A stretch of 64,000 nt of DNA, taken from positions 248,001 through 312,000 of the forward strand of contig CAVZBX010000001.1 of the NCBI GenBank assembly GCA_963773655.1, in the 5' to 3' direction. The notes beneath the pieces were generated by a model that worked only from the letters and a program-made list of their open reading frames with translations, was not told the origin of the DNA and did not search any database. This DNA comes from DASSQJ01 sp963773655 (lineage in GTDB: Bacteria > Actinomycetota > Actinomycetes > Actinomycetales > Dermatophilaceae). The position numbers and the translations under genes are program-made. Positions 34,858 to 43,310 of the stretch are shown here, piece by piece. Position 1 is the stretch's first letter, and each line of letters starts with the position of its first letter.

Positions 34858-35705
34858 CGGACGCCAGGCCGACGAGGGTGGCGGACACGTCCCACAGCCG
34901 GGCCGCGGCGGTGGCGTCGTAGGAGGCCTTGGACGAGGTCTTGGGCTTGGTGTTGGCGAAGTACTGGCCGGTCACTCCGTCGACCTCGGGGGAGGACGCG
35001 AGGTACACCGAGGTCGCGGCCCCGCGCTCGGGGCTCTTCATGAAGGGACGGATGATCGGCAGCACCGTGCCGCATCCAGCCCTTGGAGTCCTCGCGGCCG
35101 AAGTTGGTGCGGACCACCCCGGGGTGGAGGGCGTTCGCGGTGACGCCCGACCCTGCGAGCCTGCGGGCGAGCTCGTAGGTGAACATCACGTTGGCGAGCT
35201 TGGACTGGTTGTACGCGCGCTGACCGTTGTAGCCCCGCTCTCCCTGCAGGTCCTCGAAGTCGATGCGGCCCATGGCCTGCGCCCCGGAGGACACGGTGAC
35301 GACCCGCGCGGGCGCACTGGCCCGGAGCCGGTCCAGCAGCAGGTTGGTCAGCAGGAACGGTGCCAGGTGGTTCACCGCGAAGGTGTGCTCGAGGCCGTCG
35401 ACGGTGGTGCGGCGGGTCGCCCAGTACCCACCGACGTTGTTGACCAGGACGTCGAGCCGCGGGTAGGCCGCGAGCACCTCCTCCGCGAGGCGCCGCACCT
35501 CGCGCTGCGAGGACATGTCGGCGACGAACACGTCGACCTCGGCGCCGGAGCCACGGAGGTGCGTGGCGGCGGCCTCGGACCGGGCGGCGTCGCGTCCGAC
35601 GATCCCGACCCGGGCGCCGAGCCCGGCGAGGCCGGCGGCAGTGGCCAGCCCGATCCCGCCGGTCCCGCCGGTGACCAGCACGGTCTTGCCGGTCATGGTG
35701 GCCAT
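34850..35705 (-). pseudogene. Short-chain dehydrogenase/reductase, interrupted by a 1-base frameshift
   Basis: The Rossmann motif TGGTGGIGLA, NNVG, the catalytic Ser in VVTVSSGAQ and YNQSKLAN (YxxxK) are intact, as in retinol/light-dependent protochlorophyllide reductase-like SDRs. The C-terminus (PIIRPFMKSPERGAATSVYL) continues in another frame from about 35070, where one extra base is present in ATGCGGCACGG (minus strand). Restored length is 284 residues. It starts one base after the stop of the F420-reductase-like gene, so the two form an operon under the TetR operators. Confidence 0.8.
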
Positions 35706-35706
35706 C

Positions 35707-36384
35707 TCAGCGGACGACCTTGACGTTGAACGCCGCGGTGCCGAGCGCGCCCATGAGCCGCAGCCAGATCGGGAGGTACATCTCGGTGCCGCGGGCGGTG
35801 CTGATGTCGCCGAGGTCGATGACGTCGGTGTGGCCGAAGCTCTCCAGGATCGAGGTGACGGTGGCCTTGGCGGCCGCGTCGTCGCCGGAGACGAAGACCG
35901 AGGTCTCGGCGCCGAGAGAGGCGGGGTCGACCATGAGGTCGGCGTTGAGGGTGTTGAGGGTCTTGACCACCCGGGTCTGCGGAAAGGCCCGCTGGATCTG
36001 CTCACCGAGGGAGTCGGTGTCCTTGACGAAGAGCGTGGGCGGGAACCCCTGCGAGAAGTCGAGCGGGTTGGAGATGTCGATGAGCACCTTCCCGGCGAGG
36101 TGGTCGGCGCCGGCCTGCTCCAGCGCCGGCAGGGCGCCCGAGCCGCTGGTCGCGTTGACGACGAGCTCGGCATCGGCCGCGGCCTCGCCGAGCGCGGCGA
36201 GCGCGACGTCGGGGTGATCGGCGGACCACGTGCGGAACGGCGGGTTGCCCATGCCGTCCGGCTCGGTGCGGGCGAGGGTCGCCTGCGGGTCGCGGGTGCC
36301 GATGGTGACGTCGTGGCCGAGACCGGACAGCCGGGCGGCGAGGGCGCGGCCGACCATGCCGGTGCCGAGGACGGCGATCTTCAT
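35707..36384 (-). CDS. NADPH-dependent F420 reductase-like (NAD(P)-binding) protein
   Basis: The 225-residue protein has the dinucleotide-binding motif VLGTGMVGRALA (GxGxxG at 7-12) and TIGTRDPQ with Arg for the NADP phosphate. The middle has SNPLDFSQGFPPTLF and VVKTLNTLNADLM. The family includes F420H2:NADP oxidoreductase, but many members act on other substrates. GGAGCTCCC precedes the ATG. It is divergent from a TetR gene across two palindromes, so repression by that regulator is likely. Confidence 0.87.
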   Translation of the reverse strand: MKIAVLGTGMVGRALAARLSGLGHDVTIGTRDPQATLARTEPDGMGNPPFRTWSADHPDVALAALGEAAADAELVVNATSGSGALPALEQAGADHLAGKVLIDISNPLDFSQGFPPTLFVKDTDSLGEQIQRAFPQTRVVKTLNTLNADLMVDPASLGAETSVFVSGDDAAAKATVTSILESFGHTDVIDLGDISTARGTEMYLPIWLRLMGALGTAAFNVKVVR

Positions 36385-36412
36385 GGGAGCTCCTGGGAAG
36401 TGGTCGAGGGGG

Positions 36413-36463
36413 GTAGACAGGGTTGTCTACCTCGATCGGCACGCTAACAGACAGGTCTGTCTG
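36413..36463. promoter_or_regulatory. Two TetR-type operators between divergent genes
   Basis: GTAGACA-N4-TGTCTAC (36413-36430) and CAGACA-N4-TGTCTG (36448-36463) share the core AGACA-N4-TGTCT, with centres 34 bp apart. The second lies just upstream of a TATGCT -10 box (36473-36478) of the TetR gene. They are the likely sites of the adjacent regulator. Confidence 0.65.
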
Positions 36464-36508
36464 GTTGCAAGGTATGCTCGGGTCAGCCGCCAACGCCGAG
36501 GAGCACCG

Positions 36509-37096
36509 ATGTCCGCCGACCCCGTCACCACGGTCCGACCGAGCGCCGCGCGCGAGCGCATCCTCGACACGGCGTTCTCGCTGTTCTACGCGCGCGGCAT
36601 CCGCGCGGTCGGGGTCGACCTGATCATCGCCCAGTCCGGCGTCGCCAAGGCCACCTTCTACAAGCACTTCCCGTCCAAGGACGACCTCGTCGTGGCCTAC
36701 CTCGACACGGTGGACGGCGTGTGGTTCGGCCAGCTCAAGGAGGCGGCCCGCGCCGCCGGGACGGACCCGGCCGACCAGCTCGTCGGCCTGTTCGACGCGC
36801 TCACGAACGCCTGTCGCCGGGAGGGCTACCGCGGCTGCGCCTTCATCAACGCCGCCGCCGAGACCCAGCCCGGCACCGCCGTCCACGATCGCACGGTGGC
36901 CCACAAGACGGCCGTGCTTGCCTGGATGCGCGACCTCGCCGAGCAGGCCGGGGCGCGCGACCCGGCGTCGCTGGCCCGTTCCCTGAGCCTGCTCCTCGAC
37001 GGTGGACTGGCCAGCGGGTCCCTCGACGCCGACCCCGAGGCGCCCGCCGTGGCCAAGGCCTCGGCCCGAGCCCTCGTCGACCGCGCCCTGAGCTGA
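36509..37096 (+). CDS. TetR/AcrR family transcriptional regulator
   Basis: The 195-residue regulator has an N-terminal helix-turn-helix (RERILDTAFSLFYARGIRAVG, then SGVAKATFYKHFPSKDDLV) and a C-terminal ligand domain. GAGGAGC precedes the ATG. It probably represses the divergent reductase/SDR pair and itself through two palindromes. The ligand is unknown; the target genes suggest a reactive carbonyl or redox compound. Confidence 0.92.
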   Translation: MSADPVTTVRPSAARERILDTAFSLFYARGIRAVGVDLIIAQSGVAKATFYKHFPSKDDLVVAYLDTVDGVWFGQLKEAARAAGTDPADQLVGLFDALTNACRREGYRGCAFINAAAETQPGTAVHDRTVAHKTAVLAWMRDLAEQAGARDPASLARSLSLLLDGGLASGSLDADPEAPAVAKASARALVDRALS

Positions 37097-37377
37097 GAGC
37101 TGTTGCCGCCGTTGCAGGACGGCGCGAGGCCGGGCCCGACCGCGGCTTGATCACTGTTGCCGACAACGACGAGCCAGGAGTCTGCGGCTACTCACCACTG
37201 GGCGAGGTCTTCGTGTTGCGGCGTCGCCCACGTTGCACGTCGCGGGGTCCGCAACTCGACCTGACAGCCGCTCATGGCAGGTGAGGACGACTCCGACCCG
37301 CCTGTCGACCGTCCAGATCGCGGCGGAGCGCTTCGCCGGGAGGGCCCAGTTGCACTCAGCCCCAAACCGCCGCCAGG

Positions 37378-37953
37378 TCAACCGAGGAACGCTCGGACCC
37401 GCTCCCAGAAGAGTTCGGTACTCGCCTCGTCGTAATCGGGCAGCGTCGAGTCGGTGAAGAGGTGCCCGCTCCCGGGGTACTCGGTGTACACCTCCAGGGG
37501 CGCGCCCGAGCTGCGCACGCTGTCGATCACCGAGTCGAGCCATTCGTCGTTGCGGAAGGGGTCATCGGCTGCGTAGTGGATCTGCGCTGCGGTCTGCGCG
37601 GGCCAGGCGTCGGCGCCGATGATGGCCAGTGGAAGGGTCCCGGAGCCGAGAACTGCCTTGGTGACCGACCGGCGGGTCGCGACGTACTCGGCCATGCCGG
37701 ACCCGTTCGAGAAGCCGAGGACGGCGAACCCGTCGGGCAGGTCGGCGACGCCATCGATGGCGGCTTGCATGAGTGACGGGAACCCGACCTTGTCGACGTA
37801 GTCGGCGGCACTGGCTTGGTCGTCGAAGCTGCGGTGGTCGCCGTAGTAGTCGACGATGTGGGGTTCGTGGCCCGCGTCGCTCAGTCGGCGCGCGGCGTCG
37901 CGTACCCCTTCCCGGACCCCCAGAGCGGAATGGAAGATCGCGATCGTCGCCAC
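37378..37953 (-). CDS. Dienelactone hydrolase family protein
   Basis: The 191-residue alpha/beta hydrolase has the nucleophile elbow GFSNGSGMAEY (Ser in place of the usual Cys), Asp in YAADDPF and His in YPGSGHLFTD. It is shorter than typical dienelactone hydrolases but keeps the triad. GGAGG lies about 10 bases before the GTG. Neighbours are decayed mobile-element genes, so it may be cargo. The 281-bp stretch downstream (37097-37377) shows no recognisable gene. Confidence 0.8.
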   Translation of the reverse strand: MATIAIFHSALGVREGVRDAARRLSDAGHEPHIVDYYGDHRSFDDQASAADYVDKVGFPSLMQAAIDGVADLPDGFAVLGFSNGSGMAEYVATRRSVTKAVLGSGTLPLAIIGADAWPAQTAAQIHYAADDPFRNDEWLDSVIDSVRSSGAPLEVYTEYPGSGHLFTDSTLPDYDEASTELFWERVRAFLG

Positions 37954-38051
37954 CGGTGGCCCACCTCCCGTCGCCGAGCAAACGATAGCGCGGTGAGCGC
38001 TTCCCGTGGGGAGCGACCGGGCGCACTCAGGGCGCCCGTGGCACCGGCCGT

Positions 38052-38219
38052 ATGAGCCTCTTGGCGGCCACGCTGCGTATGGAGGGACAGCCTTTCCACG
38101 ACATGTGGGAGGTGTCGCGGGAGTTGTTGGTCGATCACCGCGGCGCAACACCTGACCTCGTCCTGCCAGACGTGACTGTTCGTTTGTCGGTGGGAGGTCT
38201 AGCGTCGTCGCCGTCCTGA
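38052..38219 (+). CDS. Small hypothetical ORF
   Basis: The 55-residue frame begins MSLLAATLRMEGQPFHDMWE and ends SVGGLASSPS. I do not recognise it. It may be a fragment of a larger gene lost from this region. The codon pattern is less GC3-biased than in neighbouring core genes. It lies between the hydrolase and the integrase remnant in an otherwise empty 330-bp stretch. Confidence 0.2.
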   Translation: MSLLAATLRMEGQPFHDMWEVSRELLVDHRGATPDLVLPDVTVRLSVGGLASSPS

Positions 38220-38282
38220 GTCCAGCCGCGGTTGCGCGGGCGGCTGGGGGGCCGTGTCTGGTGTCGCCGCGTGAGGTGTCCC

Positions 38283-38840
38283 ATGTCTGCGCCGACTGCT
38301 CTGCTCCCGTTCCAGCCGTCGTCGACGTCGACCGCTCAGCTGGCGGCGGTCTCGTCGGTGGCCCGGTACTCCGGGCGGACGCACCGGGTGTACGGGTCGA
38401 GGGCCACGGGCTGGACCTGCTGGTCCGGGTCCAGCGTGCGCATGTCGAGCTGTACGTCCGCGGGCTCGGGGGGCGGGGCTGAGGGACTCCTCGGTGGTGA
38501 CGATGATGACCGGGTGCGTGGGTTCTTCCGGTGTGCGCACATCGACGGGCTGGTCCCAACCGACCCGGCCGTCCACGCGCGCCTGCCGAGCTGCACCGGG
38601 ACGAGTCCCGCACCCAGGGCTTGGACCGGCTCGAGCTGATCCGGTTCCTCCGGGTCTCCCAGACGATCGCGGTCCACCACGGGCGTTGGCGTTCCTTCTC
38701 GGGATCAATGCGCCGCGCGCGTCGGAGGCCCCGGCGGTGCGGATCGAGGACTACGCGCAGACGCTGCGTGGGCACCGGGTGCTGCGCCAGGTGGGCGCGG
38801 GCAACAAGCCCGCCACCATGCCCATGACCGTTGGAGCACG
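38283..38840 (+). pseudogene. Decayed tyrosine recombinase/integrase
   Basis: Pieces of a tyrosine integrase appear in order but in changing frames: SARYSGRTH-type start (VARYSGRTHRVYGS), VQRAHVELYVRGLGGRG, VRGFFRCAHIDGLVPTDPAV, HRDESRTQGLDRLELIRFL, LLGINAPRASEAPAVRIEDY and GHRVLRQVGAGNKPATMPMT. These cover the SAM-like N-terminal domain and the start of the catalytic domain including the first Arg region. The rest, with the HxxR and Tyr, is missing. At least four frameshifts are needed. No gene is seen in 38841-39075. Confidence 0.75.
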
Positions 38841-39075
38841 CCAACGCGGCAGACGCCGCGCTCGCCGAGTGGGTGCACGCGAACCCGACGATGCAGGGCC
38901 CGGCCCGCTTCACGGGTGACTTCGCCGGGTTGGAGCTCGCGTCACGCCAGCCCAGTGCCAGACAGAGCCGGACGGTCATCTCCGGCAGGGGTGGCCGCCT
39001 CGTTCTCGTGAACGGCTCCCTCGTGCACCCTGTGAGGCACACGGTGTCACACCGCCGCCACTCGCCCCTCCGCAG

Positions 39076-39474
39076 TCACTCTGCGTTGTGAAGTACGCGG
39101 GCGAGCAGCTCTTCCCCCAGTACCACGTCGTGCGGTAGCTCCCTCAGCGCCGGCACGTCGATGTCGGCGCCCTGGCGTCGAAGGACAGCGGCAAGGAAGG
39201 CCCAGTGGCTCGCCTCCATCTGCTCCTGCGAGTACCCGTCACAGGCCTCGTCGGCACCGACGACCACTCGTGCCATGTCGGCGATCTCGGCGGCGGACGT
39301 GTGGTGCCAGATGTCGGGAGGGCCGGAGACGCTCCAGCCCCGATCATCGAGAAGCAGCACTCGGTCGCCGTTCGAGAGGACGGCCTCGTGACTCGCCGAT
39401 ACCGACAGCCGTCGAGGGTCAGCGACGGGGTCGTCGACCTCGACGAACGTCACCAGGCGCGTCACGTGCACCAC
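39076..39474 (-). CDS. Conserved hypothetical protein
   Basis: The 132-residue protein has features such as RVLLLDDRGWSVSGPPDIW and a C-terminal LRELPHDVVLGEELLARVL. I believe similar unannotated proteins occur in other actinomycetes, but no function is known to me. The GTG at 39474 has no good ribosome binding site; a GTG three codons later is possible. Confidence 0.65.
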   Translation of the reverse strand: MVHVTRLVTFVEVDDPVADPRRLSVSASHEAVLSNGDRVLLLDDRGWSVSGPPDIWHHTSAAEIADMARVVVGADEACDGYSQEQMEASHWAFLAAVLRRQGADIDVPALRELPHDVVLGEELLARVLHNAE

Positions 39475-39552
39475 ACGCTCATGATCACACTGACCTCCCT
39501 GGCGCAGCCGCCATGGGATCGCAGACCTGTGTCACACCGCAGCTTGTGACGC

Positions 39553-40278
39553 CTAGTCCTCGACGGTCGCCTCGGGCAGTCTGAGGCCAGTGACGGCGAG
39601 CCGCGCGGCCTCGGCGCCCTGCATGTCGCGGTCACTCAGCGAACAGCCGTACGGTCCGTGGTTGCAGTAGCCGTTCGGATTCTTGTGGAGGTACTGCTGG
39701 TGGTAGTCCTCGGCGTAGTAGAACGGGCCGGCGTCCTCCGCCGAGGCGATCGTCGTCGTGATCGTCCCGCGCCCCGCCCGCGACAGCACGCCCTGGAAGG
39801 CCTCCCGGGTGGCCTCGGCGGCCGCCGCCTGCGCCGGGGTCGTCGTGTACACCACCGAGCGGTAGGCGGTGCCGATGTCGTTGCCCTGGCGGTTGCCCTG
39901 GGTCGGGTCGTGGTTCTCCCAGAACGCCTTGAGCAGCAGCTCGGGGGTGGTCTGCGCGGGGTCGTAGGCGACGAGGACGGTCTCGGCGTGCCCGGTGCGG
40001 CCGGTGCAGGTCTCCTCGTACGTGGGGTTGGGGGTGATCCCTCCCATGTAGCCGGCGGCCGTGGTGACGACCCCCGGCAGGCTCCAGAAGATCCGCTCCA
40101 CGCCCCAGAAGCAGCCCATCCCGACGTAGAGCACCTCGGTGCCCTCGGGCCAGGGGCCCTCGAGCGCGGTGCCCAGCACCTCGTGCGTCACGGGGACCGG
40201 GTAGGGGCGGTGCTCGCGGCCCGGGAGGGCCTCCTCGCGGGTGGGAAGGGTGGACTTGGCGCGCGATCCGAAGAGCAT
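39553..40278 (-). CDS. msrA: Peptide-methionine (S)-S-oxide reductase
   Basis: The 241-residue MsrA has catalytic Cys56 in GMGCFWGVER, GYMGGITPNPTYEETCTGRTGHAE, and FWENHDPTQGNRQGNDIGTAYRS. It reduces methionine S-sulfoxide in oxidised proteins. The N-terminal extension (MLFGSRAKSTLPTREEALPG) is typical of the actinobacterial form. A good promoter lies upstream on the minus strand (40352-40380), giving a leader of about 65 nt. Confidence 0.93.
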   Translation of the reverse strand: MLFGSRAKSTLPTREEALPGREHRPYPVPVTHEVLGTALEGPWPEGTEVLYVGMGCFWGVERIFWSLPGVVTTAAGYMGGITPNPTYEETCTGRTGHAETVLVAYDPAQTTPELLLKAFWENHDPTQGNRQGNDIGTAYRSVVYTTTPAQAAAAEATREAFQGVLSRAGRGTITTTIASAEDAGPFYYAEDYHQQYLHKNPNGYCNHGPYGCSLSDRDMQGAEAARLAVTGLRLPEATVED

Positions 40279-40351
40279 GCCGGTGCAACGCGGGAGACCC
40301 CCGCGGTCATCCCGCACCAACGGCTGGCGGTGGTTCCTCCGAACGGCCACT

Positions 40352-40380
40352 TGTTAAAGGGTTGGTAAAGAAAATGCCAA
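40352..40380 (-). promoter_or_regulatory. msrA promoter
   Basis: On the minus strand TTGGCA (40380-40375) and TTAACA (40357-40352) are separated by exactly 17 bases in a locally AT-rich stretch, a good vegetative sigma-factor promoter upstream of msrA. Confidence 0.6.
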
Positions 40381-40474
40381 GCAAGGGCAGGTCGGCGTGG
40401 TTCCCTTGGGACACACAGGGAGCGCAGGCCCCCCGGGAGACAACGGAACACGCACGGAAGGTGGATGGAACCGT

Positions 40475-40633
40475 ATGCGCCGAGCCAGCCGTCGTGGAGC
40501 AGCCCCCGGGGCGCCGGTCGCCTCCGCGACCTGCTCCGGGTCCGTGGGGTCCTGGGCGCCGCACCGGTGCACGTCCGCCGGAACCGGGCACCCCGTCGGC
40601 GGCTCCTGCTCCCCGGTGGAGGACGCCGGGTAG
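40475..40633 (+). CDS. Small Cys-containing ORF upstream of metB
   Basis: The 52-residue frame starts MRRASRRGAAPGAPVASA and has three Cys residues (ATCSGS, HRCTSA, GSCSPV). GC3 is high through the frame, and GGAAGGTGG lies about 10 bases before the ATG. It ends 17 bases before a strong hairpin. The opposite strand is also open with high GC3, so coding direction is uncertain. Function unknown. Confidence 0.25.
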   Translation: MRRASRRGAAPGAPVASATCSGSVGSWAPHRCTSAGTGHPVGGSCSPVEDAG

Positions 40634-40649
40634 GGGCCCGCACCGAGCC

Positions 40650-40704
40650 ACTGCGGGCGATGCTCGAGGCGATGCAGGGGATCGCCTCGAGCACCGCCCG
40701 CAGT
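40650..40704 (+). terminator. Long stem-loop upstream of metB
   Basis: ACTGCGGGC pairs with GCCCGCAGT (9 bp), and after a 3-base internal loop GCTCGAGGCGAT pairs with ATCGCCTCGAGC (12 bp) around a 7-base loop. It lies before the metB promoter, so it could terminate a transcript from 40380-40640 rather than control metB. The rest of 40279-40756 shows only the msrA promoter and the small ORF. Confidence 0.55.
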
Positions 40705-40756
40705 CACTCCTTGGGGTGCCCACCGTGGCCGGGTCACGGCACCTAGGCTCGGACCC

Positions 40757-41935
40757 ATGACCCACGACCAGCTCGGCTTCTCCTCCCGTGCCATCCACGC
40801 CGGCCAGGAACCCGACCCGACGACCGGGGCGGTCGTGCCGCCCATCCACCAGGTGAGCACCTACAAGCAGGACGGGATCGGCGGGCTGCGCGGCGGGTAC
40901 GAGTACTCCCGCTCCGGCAACCCCACCCGCACGGCGCTCGAGGAGTGCGTCGCCGCGCTCGAGGGCGGTGAGCGGGGGTTCGCCTTCGCGAGCGGGCTCG
41001 CCGGCGAGGACGCCGTGCTCCGGGCGCTGCTTCGGCCCGGCGACCACGTGGTGGTCCCCTCCGACGCGTACGGCGGCACCTACCGGCTCTTCGCCCGGGT
41101 CCTCGAGCCGTGGGGCGTGCCGCACTCGGTGGCCGCCGTGGCCGACGTCGACGCCGTGCGGGCCGCCATCCGGCCCGAGACGCGGATCGTGTGGGTGGAG
41201 ACCCCCACCAACCCCCTCCTCGGGATCGCCGACGTCGAGGCGATCGCCGAGGTCACCCACGAGGCGGGTGCCCTGCTCGTCGTCGACAACACCTTCGCCT
41301 CTCCCTACCTGCAGAGCCCGATCACGCTCGGTGCCGACGTGGTCGTGCACTCGACGACCAAGTACGCAGGCGGCCACAGCGACGTCGTCGGCGGGGCCGT
41401 CGTCGTGGCACCCGGTGCGATGACCCGCGACGGCGAGAGCGTCGCCGAGCGCATCGCGTTCCACCAGAACGCGATGGGCGCGGTGGCCGGGCCCTTCGAC
41501 GCGTGGCTGGTGCTTCGTGGGCTGAAGACCCTGGCCGTGCGGATGGAGCGCCACTGCGACAACGCCGAGGTCGTCGTCGACTTCCTGCAGTCGCACCCCG
41601 GCGTCACCGAGGTGCTGTACCCCGGGCTGCCCGACCACCCGGGCCACGAGGTCGCCGCCCGGCAGATGCGCCGGTTCGGCGGGATGGTCGCGTTCCGCGT
41701 CCGGGGCGGGGAGGACGTCGCGACCAAGGTGTGTGCCGAGACCACGCTGTGGACGCTCGGGGAGTCGCTCGGCGGGGTCGAGTCGCTCATCGAGCACCCG
41801 GGCCGGATGACGCACGCCTCGGTGGCGGGTACCGAGCTCGAGGTGCCCGGCGACCTCGTCCGGCTGTCGGTGGGCATCGAGGACGTCGCCGACCTCGTCG
41901 CGGACCTCCGGCAGGCGCTGGACCGCCTCGCCTGA
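40757..41935 (+). CDS. metB: Cystathionine gamma-synthase / gamma-lyase family enzyme
   Basis: The 392-residue PLP enzyme has YEYSRSGNPTRTALE near the N-terminus and Lys202 in HSTTKYAGGHSDVVGG. Such enzymes make cystathionine from O-acyl-homoserine and cysteine, or cleave it; synthase and lyase cannot be separated by eye. TAGGCT at 40744-40749 ends 7 bases before the ATG, and no ribosome binding site is present, so it looks leaderless. It pairs functionally with cbs at 29307. Confidence 0.93.
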   Translation: MTHDQLGFSSRAIHAGQEPDPTTGAVVPPIHQVSTYKQDGIGGLRGGYEYSRSGNPTRTALEECVAALEGGERGFAFASGLAGEDAVLRALLRPGDHVVVPSDAYGGTYRLFARVLEPWGVPHSVAAVADVDAVRAAIRPETRIVWVETPTNPLLGIADVEAIAEVTHEAGALLVVDNTFASPYLQSPITLGADVVVHSTTKYAGGHSDVVGGAVVVAPGAMTRDGESVAERIAFHQNAMGAVAGPFDAWLVLRGLKTLAVRMERHCDNAEVVVDFLQSHPGVTEVLYPGLPDHPGHEVAARQMRRFGGMVAFRVRGGEDVATKVCAETTLWTLGESLGGVESLIEHPGRMTHASVAGTELEVPGDLVRLSVGIEDVADLVADLRQALDRLA

Positions 41936-41968
41936 GCACCGGTGGGCGGCCGACACTAGAGTGCCGCC

Positions 41969-43300
41969 GTGGCTGGGGTGCTCTGCGTCGACGTCGGCTC
42001 GACGTTCACCAAGGCCGTGCTCGTCGACGCCGTCGACGGTGCGGTGCTCGGCACCGCCAGCCGCCGCACCACGGTGACCACGGACGTCATGGACGGCGTC
42101 GAGGTGGTGTGCGCCGACCTGGCCCACCACGGCGACCCGCACGACACGCTCGTCTGCTCCAGTGCGGGGGGCGGGCTCCGGCTCGCGGTGGTGGGGCACG
42201 AGCGTCAGGTGACGGCCGAGGCGGGGTACCGGGTGGGCCTCTCCGCGGGGGCCAAGGTCGTCCACGTCGCCCACGGCCCGATGGCGGCCTCCGACGTCGC
42301 CGCGCTGCGGGCCTCGGCACCCGACATCGTCCTGTTGGTCGGCGGCACCGACGGTGGCAACGCCGACGTGCTGCTCCACAACGCCCGCCGGCTGGCCCGG
42401 GCCCGGGTGCGGGCCGCGGTCGTCCTCGCGGGGAACGCCGACGCCGCCGAGGAGGCCGCGGCCGAGCTCGCCACGACCGGGCGCCGGGTGGTCGTGACGT
42501 CCAACGTGCTGCCGCGGATCGGCGTCGTGGCACCCGACGCCGCCCGGGCCGCCATCCGCGAGGCCTTCCTCACCCACGTCATCGGCGGCACGTCGCTCTC
42601 CCGGGGGCGCGGGTTCGCCGAGCTGGTCCGGGCGGCCACGCCGGACGCGGTGCTGCGCGGCGTGGAGGTGCTCGCCGACGTGCGCGGCGGCGACGTGCTC
42701 GTCGTCGACGTCGGCGGTGCGACGACCGACGTCTACTCGGTGCTCACCCCGCGTGGCGAGGACGCCGAGATCCGGCGCGACGTCGTGGGGACGCTGTGGC
42801 ACGCCCGGACCGTGGAGGCCGACCTCGGCATGCGGTGGAACGCCGAGGGGGTGGTGGAGGCGGCCCGGCGCGAGGGGATGCCGGTGGGCGCGGACGCCGA
42901 GCGGTACGCCGCCCTCGTGGCGGCCGACCCGGGGCACCTGGCCCGGGGCGCCGCCGAGTGGGCCGCGGAGGAGGAGCTCGCCGGCGCTGCGGTGCTCACC
43001 GCGCTGCGCCGCCACGGACGGGCCCCCACCCCGTCCGAGCAGCCACGGCCGCTCACCGACGTCACGCTGCTCGTCGGCTCCGGGGGAGTGCTGCGCCACG
43101 CGCCGGAGGCGTCGGGGTCGCGGGTGCTCGACCGGGCCCTGGCCGACCACGCCGGGGGCTGGCGGGTGCCCGCGCGGGCCGACGCCGTGGTCGACCGGGC
43201 GTACCTGCTCTTCGCGGTCGGGCTGCTGGGCGACCACCACCCCGCAGCGGCCCGGGCGCTCGCCGAGCGGCTGGGCGCCGGGCCACCCGTGAGGACGTAG
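41969..43300 (+). CDS. MutL-type (glutamate mutase L) ASKHA ATPase
   Basis: The 443-residue protein has the N-terminal phosphate loop CVDVGSTFTKAVLVD, a second loop VDVGGATTDVYSV, and GGTDGGNADVLLHNARR. It matches the glutamate mutase L family, thought to assist or reactivate B12-dependent aminomutases. No mutase subunit lies in the window, so the partner is unknown. TAGAGT at 41957-41962 ends 6 bases before the GTG; it appears leaderless. Its TAG stop contributes to the next promoter. Confidence 0.85.
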   Translation: MAGVLCVDVGSTFTKAVLVDAVDGAVLGTASRRTTVTTDVMDGVEVVCADLAHHGDPHDTLVCSSAGGGLRLAVVGHERQVTAEAGYRVGLSAGAKVVHVAHGPMAASDVAALRASAPDIVLLVGGTDGGNADVLLHNARRLARARVRAAVVLAGNADAAEEAAAELATTGRRVVVTSNVLPRIGVVAPDAARAAIREAFLTHVIGGTSLSRGRGFAELVRAATPDAVLRGVEVLADVRGGDVLVVDVGGATTDVYSVLTPRGEDAEIRRDVVGTLWHARTVEADLGMRWNAEGVVEAARREGMPVGADAERYAALVAADPGHLARGAAEWAAEEELAGAAVLTALRRHGRAPTPSEQPRPLTDVTLLVGSGGVLRHAPEASGSRVLDRALADHAGGWRVPARADAVVDRAYLLFAVGLLGDHHPAAARALAERLGAGPPVRT

Positions 43301-43310
43301 GGTCCTCGGC

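Noticed and set aside
33789..36173. Single long minus-strand frame joining the reductase, SDR, IS remnant and intergenic DNA
   Set aside because: It is a chance read-through created by the frameshift in the SDR gene; the real genes use different frames and starts.
38841..39075. Open frame beginning MEHANAADAALAEWVHANPT
   Set aside because: It directly abuts the broken integrase, has no ribosome binding site and matches no family that I know.
40380..40640. SAM or cobalamin riboswitch before metB
   Set aside because: I could not place the conserved cores of SAM-I, SAM-II, SAM-IV or cobalamin riboswitches, and metB looks leaderless downstream of the hairpin.
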